Part shown: positions 11,328 through 24,031 of the stretch, piece after piece | How positions within the stretch are numbered: the stretch's first letter is position 1 | How the letters are laid out: each line of letters begins with the position of its first letter | Assembly (NCBI GenBank): GCA_029204225.1 | Contig: MU832060.1 | Coordinates: 1-64,000, forward strand | Source: Diphasiastrum complanatum | Lineage: Eukaryota; Streptophyta; Lycopodiopsida; Lycopodiales; Lycopodiaceae | Direction: 5' to 3' | DNA: 64,000 nt | The notes under the pieces: model-generated | Told to the model about the DNA's origin: nothing | Seen by the model: only the letters and a program-made list of their open reading frames with translations | Databases searched by the model: none | Translations under genes and position numbers: made by a program

Positions 11328-12480
11328 TTCAGAAAATTGGACGTACCTCTCAGGATACAATATTGGGAATTCCACGATTCTAAGGATTTTTCATGCCAAC
11401 AAATCCATCAAAGATGAGAAAGAAGGCGCATTGTCTCCGAAAACAAATATATGTGATCACTGTCATTAACTCCTTAATTAGACTTTATGATCAAGATCAC
11501 AAGAAAGAAGATGCTGGCAACCCGTAACATCACTTTCGTCCAAAGGACAGCGTCACGAGGCTGATTGTCCTAGGAATGAGGCCCTTTAATGTCAGAAATG
11601 AACATACTGACATTAAACAATACATCACGAACAGAGCGCTCACAGAGGACACGCCCGTCGACCTTCTTTCTTTTGCTGCAGGATTGTAGGAAAAATGTCA
11701 TGAGCTGGGATCTTCAGCAATAGCTCGTGGGACTTAGTGTTCTATGCCTAACTATAAGCATTAAAAGACAAACAAAACGATGCAAAGGAGGGACGAAATA
11801 AATCTCAACAAAGTTCAGAATTGTCCTATAAATTTATGTGTAAGAAGGATGCGTTTGTTCAGTTATTTTTTTTTTGGATGATCTCCTCGAATTGCAACCT
11901 TTGCTTTATTGACAATCATATCTTGGACCATTTTGTTCTACGGGTTTTCTTTGGTATCCTGAAAAAGAGTTTGAGGTGAGAAAACCTGCTCCTCTCCCGT
12001 GTCAAACAGAACCACTAACAGCGACAAACAACAACGTATAACTGCGTTCCATGGCCGAGGGACCAAGTGGCAATCGCGAAAAAATATTGCTGGCCCCTGG
12101 GCCTGGCACCGCACGGCGCATTTTCCTTCTTGTATCGCGTTACGTGTTTTCAACTATTTTGTCAATTTTCTATGTATGGCGTACACACGCATCATTGCGG
12201 CATCAATCACTTACAAATTTCATACCATTAATACAAACCGTCCTGCCCCATCCAATCAGCAAATGGAAGCTCGTGAAATTGTGAGTCATGAAGATCACAT
12301 GAGTTGCCAGAGAAAAGAAACTTATCACATGCATTATTTGGGCTTGTCAGGGACTTGAGAGCAACCGTTGCGATTCCGAAGCTCAGCCTTTAGATTCTCA
12401 CGCTTCACCATTGGGATAGACGTTGAGAGTATTAACATCTAGAGAGATCTAGAAATTAGAATGTAGCATTACTGAGATTA
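11328..12480 (-). other. 5' flank of the K+ transporter gene
   Basis: No coding sequence is recognisable here. Presumably it holds the promoter and 5' UTR of the minus-strand transporter gene. A weak TATA-like ATATATTT lies near 11450 on the minus strand, about 120 bp upstream of the start codon. I see no other motif I would defend. Confidence 0.3.
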
Positions 12481-12580
12481 AATGCACCTTCATCGCGTCC
12501 GCCCCTGCTCGAGAAGACTCCATCGCCAATCAGCATTGCTGCATTCTCTTCTAACAATGCTGTAGGGGAAGGCTGAAGCC

Positions 12581-13090
12581 CACCACCCACCTTCAACCTT
12601 CATCCAAAGGGAGCCATTCACACTCCCGACTCCCAAGGCAAGAAGGCCCTGCCCTTTAGCAAGGACCCCTTCCTCCACAAGTTGCAATAATTGAAAATCA
12701 CTTGGGGTGGAAAGCCCCCCTCCAAGGGACTTTCGCCTTTGAATTTGGTTTTGGAACCAAGTCTCAAACTTTGTAGAATATAAGATTTCTCACGTATTAA
12801 TTAATTATCTTGATTTGATAATGCTTTTTGGTTTTCAAGGGGAGGCTAGAACCTCAGACCAACTGAGCCAACCCCCTTGGTTTTTTGAATTGATAATGGC
12901 TTGAGTTGTTTCTTCTTTCTCCATTAGTGCAAGAATACCCATAGGGCCAGAGGCCTTCCACTCCAAGTGATTCTCAATTATTGCAACTTAGAGAGGAAGG
13001 CCTTTGCAAAAAAAAAAAAACTTAGGGAGGAAGGGAGTCCCTTGGGTGTGTGAATGGCCCCCTTTGAATCAAGGTGGAAGGTGGGTGGTG
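12581..13090. repeat. Foldback (long inverted-repeat) element
   Basis: The arm 12581-12716 matches the reverse complement of 12949-13090 with mismatches and small gaps; both contain CACCACCCACCTTC, CCATTCACAC and AAGTTGCAATAATTG. About 230 bp lies between the arms. A further partial direct copy (TAAGTTGCAATAATT...GGTGGAAAGCCCC) follows at about 13104-13145. There is no coding capacity. It resembles a MITE or foldback repeat, and I could not define target duplications. Confidence 0.7.
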
Positions 13091-13134
13091 AAGGTCCCTT
13101 CCTAAGTTGCAATAATTATAAATCACTTCGGGTG

Positions 13135-13265
13135 GAAAGCCCCGATCCAAGGGCCTTTCGTGGGGGGGGGGACGTCCCTCGAGGGCATTCCGCCATGGGA
13201 GGGCCCAATGCCCAAGGGCGGGAGCCCGAGGCCTTGTGCCCAAGGCAGCAAGTGGCGGAGGCCAC
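13135..13265. repeat. GC-rich hairpin repeat, copy 1
   Basis: This strongly GC-rich block (CTCGAGGGCATTCCGCC, GCCCAAGGGCGGGAGCCCGAGGCC) stands in AT-rich surroundings. It shares the GGGC-ATTCC / GAGCCC / AAGGC vocabulary with blocks at 17820, 49762, 50690, 50835, 51020 and 53690. It contains several short self-complementary stretches and no ORF that I trust. Confidence 0.6.
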
Positions 13266-13382
13266 GAGCTACTCGGGGACCGGATTATTTGTGTAATGGC
13301 TCGACCGATTGGTCATTACCTCACGTAATTGACGGTCGCATGATTTTTTTCTCACTCTTGCGCGTTATCTGTCACGCTCACA

Positions 13383-14534
<1,152 letters not shown>

Positions 14535-14605
<71 letters not shown>
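14535..14605. repeat. (GA)n microsatellite
   Basis: A GA dinucleotide run of 71 bp. A short mixed TG/CG tract (GTGTGTGTGCGCGCACACGCG) follows near 14692-14715. Confidence 0.98.
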
Positions 14606-14607
<2 letters not shown>

Positions 14608-17500
14608 GGCATCGTGCTTGGAATGATTCTTGTACAACCATAAATTCCACATCAACAAAATCTCGGACACATGCTTAAGTAGATTAAAAGAGTGTGTGTG
14701 TGTGCGCGCACACGCGTTTTCATCTTAAGTGTAAATGGATACTTGATATTTTATAATAAAAAAAATTGAAGGGAGCATAATGCTATTACTTTCTATGTAC
14801 AAATGTACAATGTTAGGCCAAGCTAACCTAGGAGCACAAGGCTCTAAGTGCAAAGCAGGCACCGTTCAAGCCTACATATATACGCAGAACAAAGTTCTCT
14901 CTTGCCCAACTCCGATTCCATTAGCTACGTATTCAAATTTTTTGAAGTCCAAAGTGGAGCCACTCCGTCCTCATAGTAGTGGAGTTGGATAAGGATTCAT
15001 ACTATGGACAATTACGTTTGTCGAGCCTGTTTGTTTTACCTCACAGTTTATTGAGCTCTGTTCCTTTGTTTCTTGTTCAAAGCCACTCTCCTCTTTCGTT
15101 GATGCATCAAAGTTCTAATGGAATTGTCCTTTTTTGTTGGCTCATTGGCATGAAGTTGCCAATGGTAACTCTGCATGCCATGCGCTAGGGTTGGCTATAA
15201 AAAATGGGCTTGAGTTGTCCCTAGTTGACAAAGAGTTTTTGGCCACCTCATTTACTACATAGTGGCAACTTTACTTCTAACTAAAAGTGAGGAAGGCGTA
15301 TGTTTCACATATGGACACGAATGAGACCCAGGCATTTGAGACTCACCAACTTGCCATTCATTTGAATATGAAACAAACCTAAGAATTCAAAATGAGCCAA
15401 CATTGGTGCAACTATGAGTCCCAGCTTCTCTGTGAATGGAAGTTTGGAGCCTTGTGCTCCCTATTTGTTTGGCTTTATTGCTTGTTTTAATAAACACACA
15501 TATTGTACATAAGCATTACACATCATGAAGCTAATTGAAGTAGCTAAGGTTGTCAAAAGAAACAATGAGACCCATTCCACAACATTGAAAAGCATTGTGA
15601 AATAGTGTGTAGATACCACAATGAAGTTATGGGACTGATAAGTGAATAAGGTTGAAGTTGATATGAAATAACCTCAAAAGATTGCCAGTAGAAATCTTGG
15701 TATCAACACAATAAGTTTTAGAACTGTGTAGAACAAAGTAATGTTCTCAAGAGTCAAGGGTCCTTATACTTAGACATCATAATGGCATACTGTCATGACT
15801 CTAGCCTACGTAAAATCCTTTTGTTAAAAGTTCTTGATGCCAATCATTAGCATGTAATGGGATAATTTAATGTCCATAATGCCCTTCATGGACCTTAGAG
15901 GGGTTGAAGGCGTTGCTTCAATGCCAACCCAATTTGGGCAAAAGGCACAAAGGAAATGAGCCTTCTATCATGTGATGCCTAAGTGTAAGTCTTATTCTCA
16001 CAATCATTACTTTTCTAGAATCATCAAAATTTCTATGTGGAAAGGGCTACCATGTGACACATGCATATTCCATCTAAATGTGCATGTGATATGTGGCAAT
16101 CACTCATTGACTATCCTCATGGGGATGCTACCATAGTGCCAGCTACCTAGGTGTCAACCTCTCATAGGTTGTCCACATGAGAGTTTTGGTGGAATGTCTC
16201 AATGATTGGAAAAGACATGAAAATTGTATTTATGAAGGTGGCTCCAAAATACAAAGGAAAAACAAGCACTATGTTCATCCCATAAGTTGTCTCATGTAAC
16301 ACAAACACATAAAGTAGAAGTTACATTCCATAAATTGTGCCTCAAAATGCAAACACATGTAGTTTTGTTTCTTTGCAAATATACAACTAACAAAGAGCTT
16401 GAGATGAACTTAGATCTCATGAACATTAGATTTGCCGCAAATTGGAAGTTATTTTGAAAATCTTTCAACTCATAAGAGTCACACGATAAAAAGTCACATG
16501 GTTTAATCTTTCATGGTGCTCCACTAATAGCAACTCAAAATTTCAATTCTTCAGAATAATCATTAATTACCTATATTAAGTTCTTCAAAAATTATAAGTG
16601 TCATTATTTGATAGAATATACCTCAGGTAAGATGACTTTAGTAAAAAAATCAATACAAAAATGTTGTTGCTTTACATCTCAAAATTTAATCTATTTATTA
16701 GAAAATTTGAATAATAGAAGAGGAATAATCCCGCTATATTACATCGCATACATGCTACCTAAGCATCATTTAAATTTCACGGCTTAAGTTGCCATGGCAT
16801 ACATTCAAGCTGAACACTGAACTTTATAGGCATCCCACTCTTTTTTAGCATAGTGTTAGTCCATAGAAACACCACTATGTTTACTAACAATTTGGGAAAA
16901 CCCAAGCTATTTGTATAACAACTACTTTCACCGTAAACATCTCATGCCACCTATAAGCCAACACAGTTAGGTACACAAAGACCGTTTCCTTATTGATTTC
17001 AATCACTCCAAACTTAAAAGATATGCATTCTGTCTCACAATATTATGACACAAAAGTATCAGAAGGTTACCTTAGTGTTGGTCCAGAAGGTCGTGCTCGG
17101 TAGAAAGATGGGCTCAGTCACTATTTTGCTCCCGCTTAACGGCTTCAAGCGGCCCGTTGTTTGATAGTTGGAATCACTTTCTAATTCACATTAGCATACT
17201 CCCCCAAAATTTGGCCCAGACCCGTTGAGAGGACAACTGTCCCCATCACGTGCAGATTCGTAGACAGAAGGTAAGAACAGGTGCTCATATCTTCATAAAG
17301 CAAAGAAGATGAATTGCAAATAGGGTTGCCCACCCATCTGTGAACTATCGAGATGGTTTTGTTTTTCGCAGACAGGTGTGTGATTCTGGTGGTGCTTTTC
17401 AGATGGCCACGCCTATACATTTACGGAATGCCTTGTGCTCAGGTGTCCTTTGTATTTTGGGACCACCTCCAGGAGCATAATGTCCATCCAATTTTCTCTC
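14606..17500. other. Gene-free stretch
   Basis: About 2.9 kb without a recognisable coding region, LTR or structured RNA. Open frames are short and lack family motifs. Confidence 0.5.
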
Positions 17501-17514
17501 TCCTAGGGAAACTG

Positions 17515-17640
17515 TCATTCTCTCTCCTCTCTCCAGTGGAATTCAGTTTCTCTCTCCTCTCTCCGGTGGAATGCACGTTCTCTCTCCTCTCTCCGGTGGA
17601 ATGCACATTCTCTTTCCTCTCTCCGGTGGAATGTGCATGT
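17515..17640. repeat. 30-bp tandem repeat, four copies
   Basis: The unit CTCTCTCCTCTCTCCGGTGG plus GAATGCACGTT repeats about four times with few changes. It creates an apparent repeat protein (SLLSPVEC or HSTGERRE) in all frames. That is best explained as translation of a minisatellite rather than a gene. Confidence 0.85.
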
Positions 17641-17727
17641 GCTATGTGGCAGCCCGTCATTGGCTGTCCACATCCACCTTCCACCACAAACGTAAAAAAT
17701 TTGAGAAAAAAAAACGGCAAAAAACCG

Positions 17728-17759
<32 letters not shown>

Positions 17760-17935
17760 CCTGGTCCACGCATACGGCCGTACGTGCCGTACGGCCAAAA
17801 AAAAAAAAAAGGGAAAGGCATTACGTAGGGAAAGGCCCGAAGCCCTCGGAACCTTCCTTGTTGGTTGGGGCCTGCCCTTGAGCTCCCGCCCTCGGGCAAG
17901 GGCCCTCAGGCAAGGCCTTCCCCCCCACATATAGT
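17728..17935. repeat. Poly-A tract followed by palindrome and GC-rich block (copy 2)
   Basis: A run of about 31 A (17728-17758) is followed by a near-perfect palindrome GGCCGTACG-TGC-CGTACGGCC, a second A run, and then a GC-rich block (17820-17935: GGAAAGGCCCGAAGCCCTCGG, CCTCGGGCAAGGGCCCTC) related to the other GC-rich repeats. Confidence 0.6.
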
Positions 17936-18824
17936 GCACCTCTGTTTCTGGGCTTGCTCTCTTACAAAATGGTGAGCTTCATCTTATGCCATAATTTCAT
18001 TCTGTTCCACTATGTGGGTAGGTTCCGCCAGCGATGATCAGTTTTGGAGCTATGACAGGTTTGTGGAGAGAGGGCACATTGCTTACCTTGCTTGAGAATG
18101 TGATGGTTGCTTGTTTCATCCCTGCAGCTATGTTATGGCACAGGTAGCTGATTGTCATTGATCATTTGTTGATAGGTATTGCTCAACTATCTGGCTTTTG
18201 GTAATGATCACTTGTTCTTCACTTCTACATAGGATTTAACAAAGGATCTCCACATATTGAATAATAGTCAGGCCTACCAAATGCAACACATGCAGACAAA
18301 CAACCTTCTGAATCAACCCTACGGCCTCAAACAATGTGGTGCAACTCAAAGGGGACTCTCAACACATTTCTATCTCACATTGGCATTCTATAGACTTCCC
18401 AGCACTTCTACACACAACTCTGGATGATACAGTGCTCATGTCATGGGCTTTTGAAACAAACCTCTACATATGGATTCAATAGAAGTAACATTTGGTTTAC
18501 ACCAGAAAAAACCAATGATCTGTTTTTATTGAGCAAGAGGTAAGATAATGAGTGGGTTTCTAGGCAAGGGAAAACTTAGCACAACAATTGGAGGGAAAAA
18601 TGACTAGCAGGGCTCTTGTAGAGATCCATTTCAAAGAAAACTAGCAGGCCAAGTCCAATATCCCTCTGGAAAGACGATGCGTGTTGTCTGAAACCACCTC
18701 ATCTCGCAGCAAAATCATCTATTATGAGAGCATCCTGCAATAGGAAATCTGTTAGCAAAAACACATTCAGTGATTAGAAATATCGTAATGCAAGGAAGTT
18801 TAAACACTTACACATTCTTCATCA
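17936..18824. other. Gene-free stretch
   Basis: No supported feature. It lies downstream of the minus-strand hypothetical gene at 18825-19726 and would hold its 3' UTR if that gene is real. Confidence 0.4.
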
Positions 18825-19726
18825 TCAGCCCATCTGGGATTGAAATGCCGTGAATTCTTCATCAGATGGTCTGCCTCGCCCATCCTCAGCTATATTTGAT
18901 AAAGTCTTAGTCAAGCATTCTTCACCAGTCATAATTCCCTCCTCATCATCAAAATCAATACCAGCAACAAGATCATCTGTTTCAAAATCTACGAAGTCGG
19001 AGAATTCAGAAATTGCGCCGGATAATAAACATAGAAGCTCGTCTTCACGATAGTCAAAAAATTTACATAAATCAGCAGTAGTAAAATATACATCGTCATT
19101 AATATAATATACAGACAAATTGAATAGACATTTAGAATCCTCTGTAGGGTTGGATTCATCAACAGATGTATTTTGGCCAATAAAAGAATCCCGTAGAGAA
19201 TCAGTATTTATATTTATAAAGTCACTTTCCTTATCAGGAGTGTCGATAAGAAAGTGACTGATGTCCTTAATAGCTGACTGAACGGAGGATGATGAAAAGG
19301 GAGGGTCAGCAACAGAAATTTCATCATCATTTGAGATCTGAATTAACAGGAAAAGTACGAAACCACTATGATATTCAACCAATTGACATTCTTGTTGCAA
19401 TAAGGACACAGTGAACTGCTTTTGAAAAGATCAAACAATTTGGTGAACATTCTATCCAGTCTATGTCTGAAAGCTGGGAAGAAGTGAACCAGATCAGTAT
19501 AATGCATGTATTGGAGTGAACCTATGGAGAAAACAGGCTTACTAAGTATATATCTGAATCTAACATAATGTTGATAAAAAATGTCAGAATTCGGTTGTGC
19601 AGTCCTGAAAACATGTAGATATGGCCTGAATAGGCTGTGGAAGAAGTCCAGATTTTTAGTAATCCCAAATTCACTAAGAAATGAACTCAAGCCTGAATCT
19701 CGTGAGGATCTTGAGGAAGAGGCCAT
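18825..19726 (-). CDS. Hypothetical protein, possibly two exons
   Basis: I do not recognise a family. Two coding-like frames lie head to tail on the minus strand. The first runs from ATG 19726 (MASSSRSSRDSGLSS...) and contains a CPYC motif near its end. The second runs to a stop at 18825 and is very acidic and Ser-rich (DFDDEEG, SDFVDFETDD). The second frame follows a plausible acceptor (TTAATTCAG, near 19340), and a GT lies near 19393 in the right phase, giving one gene of about 280 residues if spliced. Its upstream region holds a dense CACGTG cluster. The two frames could instead be chance or an eroded mobile-element ORF. Confidence 0.35.
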
Positions 19727-19964
19727 CGAAATAAAGTGAATATCGCATTTGTGCGTGAGGGAGATGAGAAAGAAAACTAACTATCAAGATGGCGCACAAG
19801 AGAGATATGTACGGCGCGAGATATCGAATATTGCACTTGAGCGCAAGTAGGTGTCGTTGAGTGCAAACGGTCAACAAAGTGCGTGCACAAGAGCGATATG
19901 CCATGAATTTCGATAATGGAAAAAGGTAGAAAATTAATCGGTTTTTGTGCCATTTATACTAAAT

Positions 19965-20232
19965 TTTTGCACGTGCGGTCAACGGTCAATGGACACATGT
20001 CTACTTTCGATTCGACTACAGCTATTGGCACGTGTGAGGTGACACCTGGACACGTGTGAAATGACAACAGGACACGTGTCGCGTATTCATTCGAGTGCTC
20101 AAAAACACGTGTCGCTCTATCATTTGTTCATACAAATCTCACATGTGTAAAGTGACAGCGTGACACGTGTCGCTCTGTCATTTGTTTGTACAAATCCCAC
20201 ATGTGTGATTGGACATTCTTTTGCACGTGCGA
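19965..20232. promoter_or_regulatory. Cluster of seven CACGTG (G-box) sites
   Basis: CACGTG occurs at 19970, 20029, 20051, 20073, 20106, 20164 and 20224, mostly as ACACGTGT or GCACGTGC. Two of the sites sit in a 58-bp tandem duplication (20104-20161 and 20162-20219). CACGTG is the binding core for plant bHLH and bZIP factors. The cluster lies about 240-500 bp upstream of the minus-strand ORF that starts at 19726. A regulatory role is inference; repeat growth alone could explain part of it. Confidence 0.5.
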
Positions 20233-20559
20233 ACAAGGACATAAAATCACAAACTTCGATGAATTTTTTTCACTTTTTTTTTTTGCTCCACATATCGCAC
20301 TTGTGCGCGTCCTTCACACTCGAATTTCCACCCACCGCCTTTCATGCGCACAGGTCTGTTACACTTGCCTACGTGTCCCCCTGTATTGCACTTGTGTGCA
20401 TTTCTTCAGAACTAATTTCTTTCTGTTATATTTAGCTCGCACAGGTCCGATATACCGTACGTTCCTTTCGTACATATCGGTCCTCTGCGAGATTTTTGTC
20501 ACCCTTCCATTCTCATCCTCCCCGTCGCGCGCAAGTCCGCTATTGCATGGTACACATCC

Positions 20560-20925
20560 ATGGATAGGAGAAGGTAGACCAGGAGGGACTTCTTCTCTCC
20601 TGGCTCATCCTCAGCCCCTGCGGTGGCCATTACCCCTCCTATTAGACATAGAACGTGCAACCACAGCAGATGGCTCTCTGAGATACGCAAGTACCAGAGA
20701 TCAACTACGTTGTTGATCCCAAGGGCTCCATTCTACCGTGCTGTCCGAAACATAACAAGAAATGATCTCGGACAGCTGGTCAAATTTACACCCAGTGCTC
20801 TTCAGTGCCTTCAAGAGGCTGCTAAATATTACCTTAGTCTTTTTTTTTAAGATTCATTTTTGCTTGCCATTCATTCCAAGAGAGTCACAATAATGCCCAA
20901 GGATTTTTAGCTCCAGATGAAAATG
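20560..20925 (+). pseudogene. Intronless CENH3-like (centromeric histone H3) pseudogene
   Basis: One frame from ATG 20560 reads through a complete histone-H3 fold: alpha-N (LSEIRKYQRSTTLLIPRAPF), alpha-1 (YRAVRNI), a long loop 1 (TRNDLGQLVKF), alpha-2 (SALQCLQEAAKYYLSLF), and loop 2 with the start of alpha-3 (LAIHSKRVTIMPKDF). LLIPRAPF in place of canonical H3 LLIRKLPF, a loop 1 about one residue longer than H3, and a short divergent tail point to the centromeric variant. Three in-frame stops break it: TAG at 20575, TAA at 20848 and TAG at 20908. Plant CENH3 genes normally have several introns and this copy has none, so I infer a processed retrocopy. The homology is strong; calling it CENH3 rather than another H3 variant is probable. 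Confidence 0.8.
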
Positions 20926-20994
20926 AGGGATAGGTTCTATAGGTTGCACGTATCTCAGCCTTCTGCTCCCAGGCCAACACCCATAGATAGGACT

Positions 20995-21393
20995 GTCCGC
21001 TAGTAAGCGAGACATCCATTCGTGAGAGAACTATGTTTCTCTCATGCCAACGCACTGCGTAAATCTGAATGTAGTGCTTGAAGAATCAGAGAAAATCAAT
21101 AGATTATCTTGTAGCCATTGTGCACATGTCTTCTTTTTCATTGTATGATCTTGTATGCAAATGTGTTTGCTATTATTCGTGTGTCTAATTGTCCCATTAA
21201 TTTCAATTCCGCACATTGGTTGAATTTGTTGAATGCTGCATTAATTTACAAACGTAGATCAGCAGTGCCTGACTACATTTTGGAGGATTGTAGGAGTGAT
21301 TCAGCTAGCAGTGCCCAGCGACCACTGAATCGCAATTGCGAATCCTTTGTCATCAGTGGCATGCAGAGCATATCACCATTACAATTCTCTTCA
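20995..21393 (+). repeat. 5' LTR, 5'-truncated
   Basis: It matches 23593-24031 from GTCCGCTAGTAAGCG onward and ends TCTCTTCA. The upstream LTR part present before 23593 is absent here. Confidence 0.8.
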
Positions 21394-21394
21394 G

Positions 21395-21407
21395 TGGTAT
21401 CAGAGCC
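21395..21407 (+). other. Primer binding site of the copia derivative
   Basis: TGGTATCAGAGCC lies one base after the LTR end and complements initiator tRNA-Met. Confidence 0.8.
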
Positions 21408-21498
21408 GTGCCTATCTTGTTGTAATCTGACATAACCGAGAAGCTATCAGATCCAGGAGGCCAAACATTCAGACAAAAACAACCATCAACAAAAGAAC

Positions 21499-23172
21499 AT
21501 ACTTCAAAAGCAATGGCTTCAATCAGCAGCATGCATAGCAAGATCTGCACAATTCTTGATTCTTCAGGATCTAACTTTCTAGCCTGAAAAATTAAGACAT
21601 CAGAGAACACCTTGATCACAAGGATGGTTTTGACCAGGCCCTCTACGGCAACAAAGAAAGATTCAAGAAGCAATTTAAGCCTAAGAGGGAGTTGAATCAA
21701 AGGCATAATCGTGATCAGCAAGCAAAGGGAATAAGCAAGGGGAATTGGAAGAGCAAAGGGAGGTCGAAACAACAAAGTGCAGACAAGAAGGCTTGCGTGA
21801 GATGCAAAAGAGACGAGCATACAGTAGATACATGCTAGTTCAATCCCAAGATTGAGTGTATTCACTGCCACAAGAAGCCGTGGATTGCCGCCAGAACCCG
21901 AGGAACAAATCAGCACAGAATAGATAGGAGAACAACAAATGTTCATCCTATGTCGAGGAGCCCGAGAGGTCGAAGATGGGCGAAGAAAGAACGAACAGAA
22001 ATTGTTCGACTGCCTACATCTTTGAAGACGTGTGTGCAGCATCAACATCTGACACACATGAGGTGATCCTAGATTCAGGAGCCACCTCACACTTCGTGAC
22101 ATCAAGACGAATAATGTCTGATTTCAGAAGTGCAGATCCTTCAAGATTCATAGTCCTTGGAGATGGATCTAAGCATCAAGTGAACGATATTGGTTCACTA
22201 TGGCTCAACACCAATGGCAGAGACAAACAACTCGAAGACGTTCTATTCGTGCCTACTCTGCAACAAGACTTGCTCTCTGTAGCAAGAACAGCAGATGCAG
22301 GGATGTGTGTGATGTTTTTTGACGAAGTATGCAACATGATTGACGCCAGTACCAGTACATTGATCGCTCAAGGTAGAAGGAAAGGTAACCTATATCATCT
22401 GAAGGTATGCCTACCTGCAGATCAGGTGCATCAGACTCATGATGACCAGCTAGACACTGTGGCACAGAAGACCCTGCCACATGAACTCAATGGCACTTTA
22501 CCAAGCAAGCCATCATGGAGTGATAACAGGGGTCAGCATCTCGAATGCAACCAGTTCGACCACCTGTGATGCATGTTTGAAGGGCAAGATGTCGTTCACT
22601 CCATTCATAAAAGACTCCTACAGAACAACTAAGATTCTAGAGTTAGTGCATTCTGACATCTGCAGACCATTCACCAGTCATCCTACGAAGCAGAGTACAT
22701 TGCAGCAACAAAGATGGCCAACAAGATAATCTAGCTAAGGCAGTTCCTGGATGAATTGGGCGAAACAAGGAATGAGCCTCTAGTCTTGCAGATGGACAAC
22801 ACCTCTGCAATACACCTGACCAAAGATCCCATGTTCCATTCCAAAACAAAGCACATTGCGATCAAGTACCACTTGATCAGGAATCTAATTGAAAAGAAGA
22901 TGTTGTAAACCACCTTCATCGGAACGACGGACATGGTTGCTGATATCTTCACCAAAGCCTTGGACAAAGGACTCTTTGAGAAACAGAAGAGCAGTCTTGG
23001 GATCGTAAAGCTATCATGCTTTGAGACGGACCTGAAGAAACAAAACATTTATAATTACAAAGCTTTGTTAGCTTTCAGCCCTCTGCCTGACAAAGATGTT
23101 CGCGAACACGAAAGTCAAGAGACACGAAGCACGAAAGATTCGCGAACACTTGACGAGAAGACACGAACATGA
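21499..23172 (+). pseudogene. Broken copia gag-pol with internal deletions
   Basis: Fragments in order: gag start (ATG near 21499, ILDSSGSNFLA); zinc knuckle CVRCKRDEHTVDTC near 21795-21836 with a second CIHC motif just after an in-frame TAG; protease VILDSGATSHF near 22065; pre-integrase and integrase start (CDACLKGK, LVHSDIC) to about 22675; then a direct join to RNase H (SYEAEYIAATKM, MDNTSAIHL, DIFTKAL) to about 23000. The integrase core, all of RT and most of gag are gone. At least one stop interrupts the RNase H part. Confidence 0.82.
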
Positions 23173-23592
23173 AAGATTCGTGAACAAGAATCTTTTGCGG
23201 TCGAGAACGAGAAAGTTAGACGACGGAAACGAAACCAATGATGTGACATGAAAAACGTCGCAAAACTTTCTCTGCCCTCATGCTCCAAAGAGTACCAGCA
23301 AAGATCATACAAGTACCCATAAGTACATATATGATGTCAACATATACAATCTAGGTCTTGGCTAATCCGCCACTCTTGTAATTTTCTGATTAGTTGTAGA
23401 TGTTTAGTCACTCTAATCTTAAAAGTTACATAGAACGACTATATACTTGTTGTATGATACTTGATAAGAGATGTCAGAATATGCACACAATGTAGTAGTC
23501 TGATGCTAGTAAGCAATCAAGACGAAATATAGACAAGAAGTCCGCCTGCGAACGAGACGAATTCTGTGATTAGAATCCATAGAGATCCACAA

Positions 23593-24031
23593 GTCCGCTA
23601 GTAAGCGAGACATCCATTCGTGAGAGAACCGTGTTTCTCTCATGCCAACACTGCATGGATCTGCATGCAATGCTTGAAGAATCAGAGAAAATCAATAGAT
23701 GATCTTGTAGCCATTGTGCGCGTCTTCTTTTTTGTTGTATGATCTTGTATGCAAATGTGTTTGCTATTATTCATGTGTCTGATTCTCTCATTAATTTCAA
23801 TTCCGCACATTGGTTGAATTTATTGAATGCTGCATTGATTTAGAAACGTAGATCAGCAGTGCCGGACTACATTTTGGAGGACTGTAGGAGTGATTCAGCT
23901 GGCAATGCCCAGCGACCACATCTGAACTCCATCCGAATTTGCAAGAGAATCGCGATTCGCGACTGAATCACGATTGCAACTCTTTTGTCATCAGTGGCAT
24001 GCAGAGCATATCACCATTACAATTCTCTTCA
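23593..24031 (+). repeat. 3' LTR of the copia derivative (part shared with the 5' copy)
   Basis: This is the portion alignable with 20995-21393. The full LTR probably begins further left; a candidate start is TGTTCGCGAACACG at about 23097, but no second copy exists to confirm it. Confidence 0.7.

Larger units (their letters stand above)
20995..24031 (+). mobile_element. Ty1/copia deletion derivative
   Basis: A left LTR piece (20995-21393) and a longer right LTR (ending 24031) share about 430 bp of clear similarity and the same end CAATTCTCTTCA. A PBS follows the left LTR. The interior holds only a gag start, a zinc knuckle, protease, part of integrase and the end of RNase H. The left LTR lacks its 5' portion, so no target duplication can be read. 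The right end abuts copia RT sequence of a different element at 24032. Confidence 0.8.

Noticed and set aside
17500-17640. CRISPR-like regular repeat array
   Set aside because: The repeats are contiguous with no spacers, and the genome is a plant.
17353-17939. 193-aa and 166-aa ORFs with repeated SLLSPVEC / HSTGERRE
   Set aside because: All frames on both strands are open because of a 30-bp minisatellite and poly-A runs; there is no domain.
20186-20716. 176-aa plus-strand ORF
   Set aside because: It overlaps the CENH3-like frame in another register and shows no motifs.
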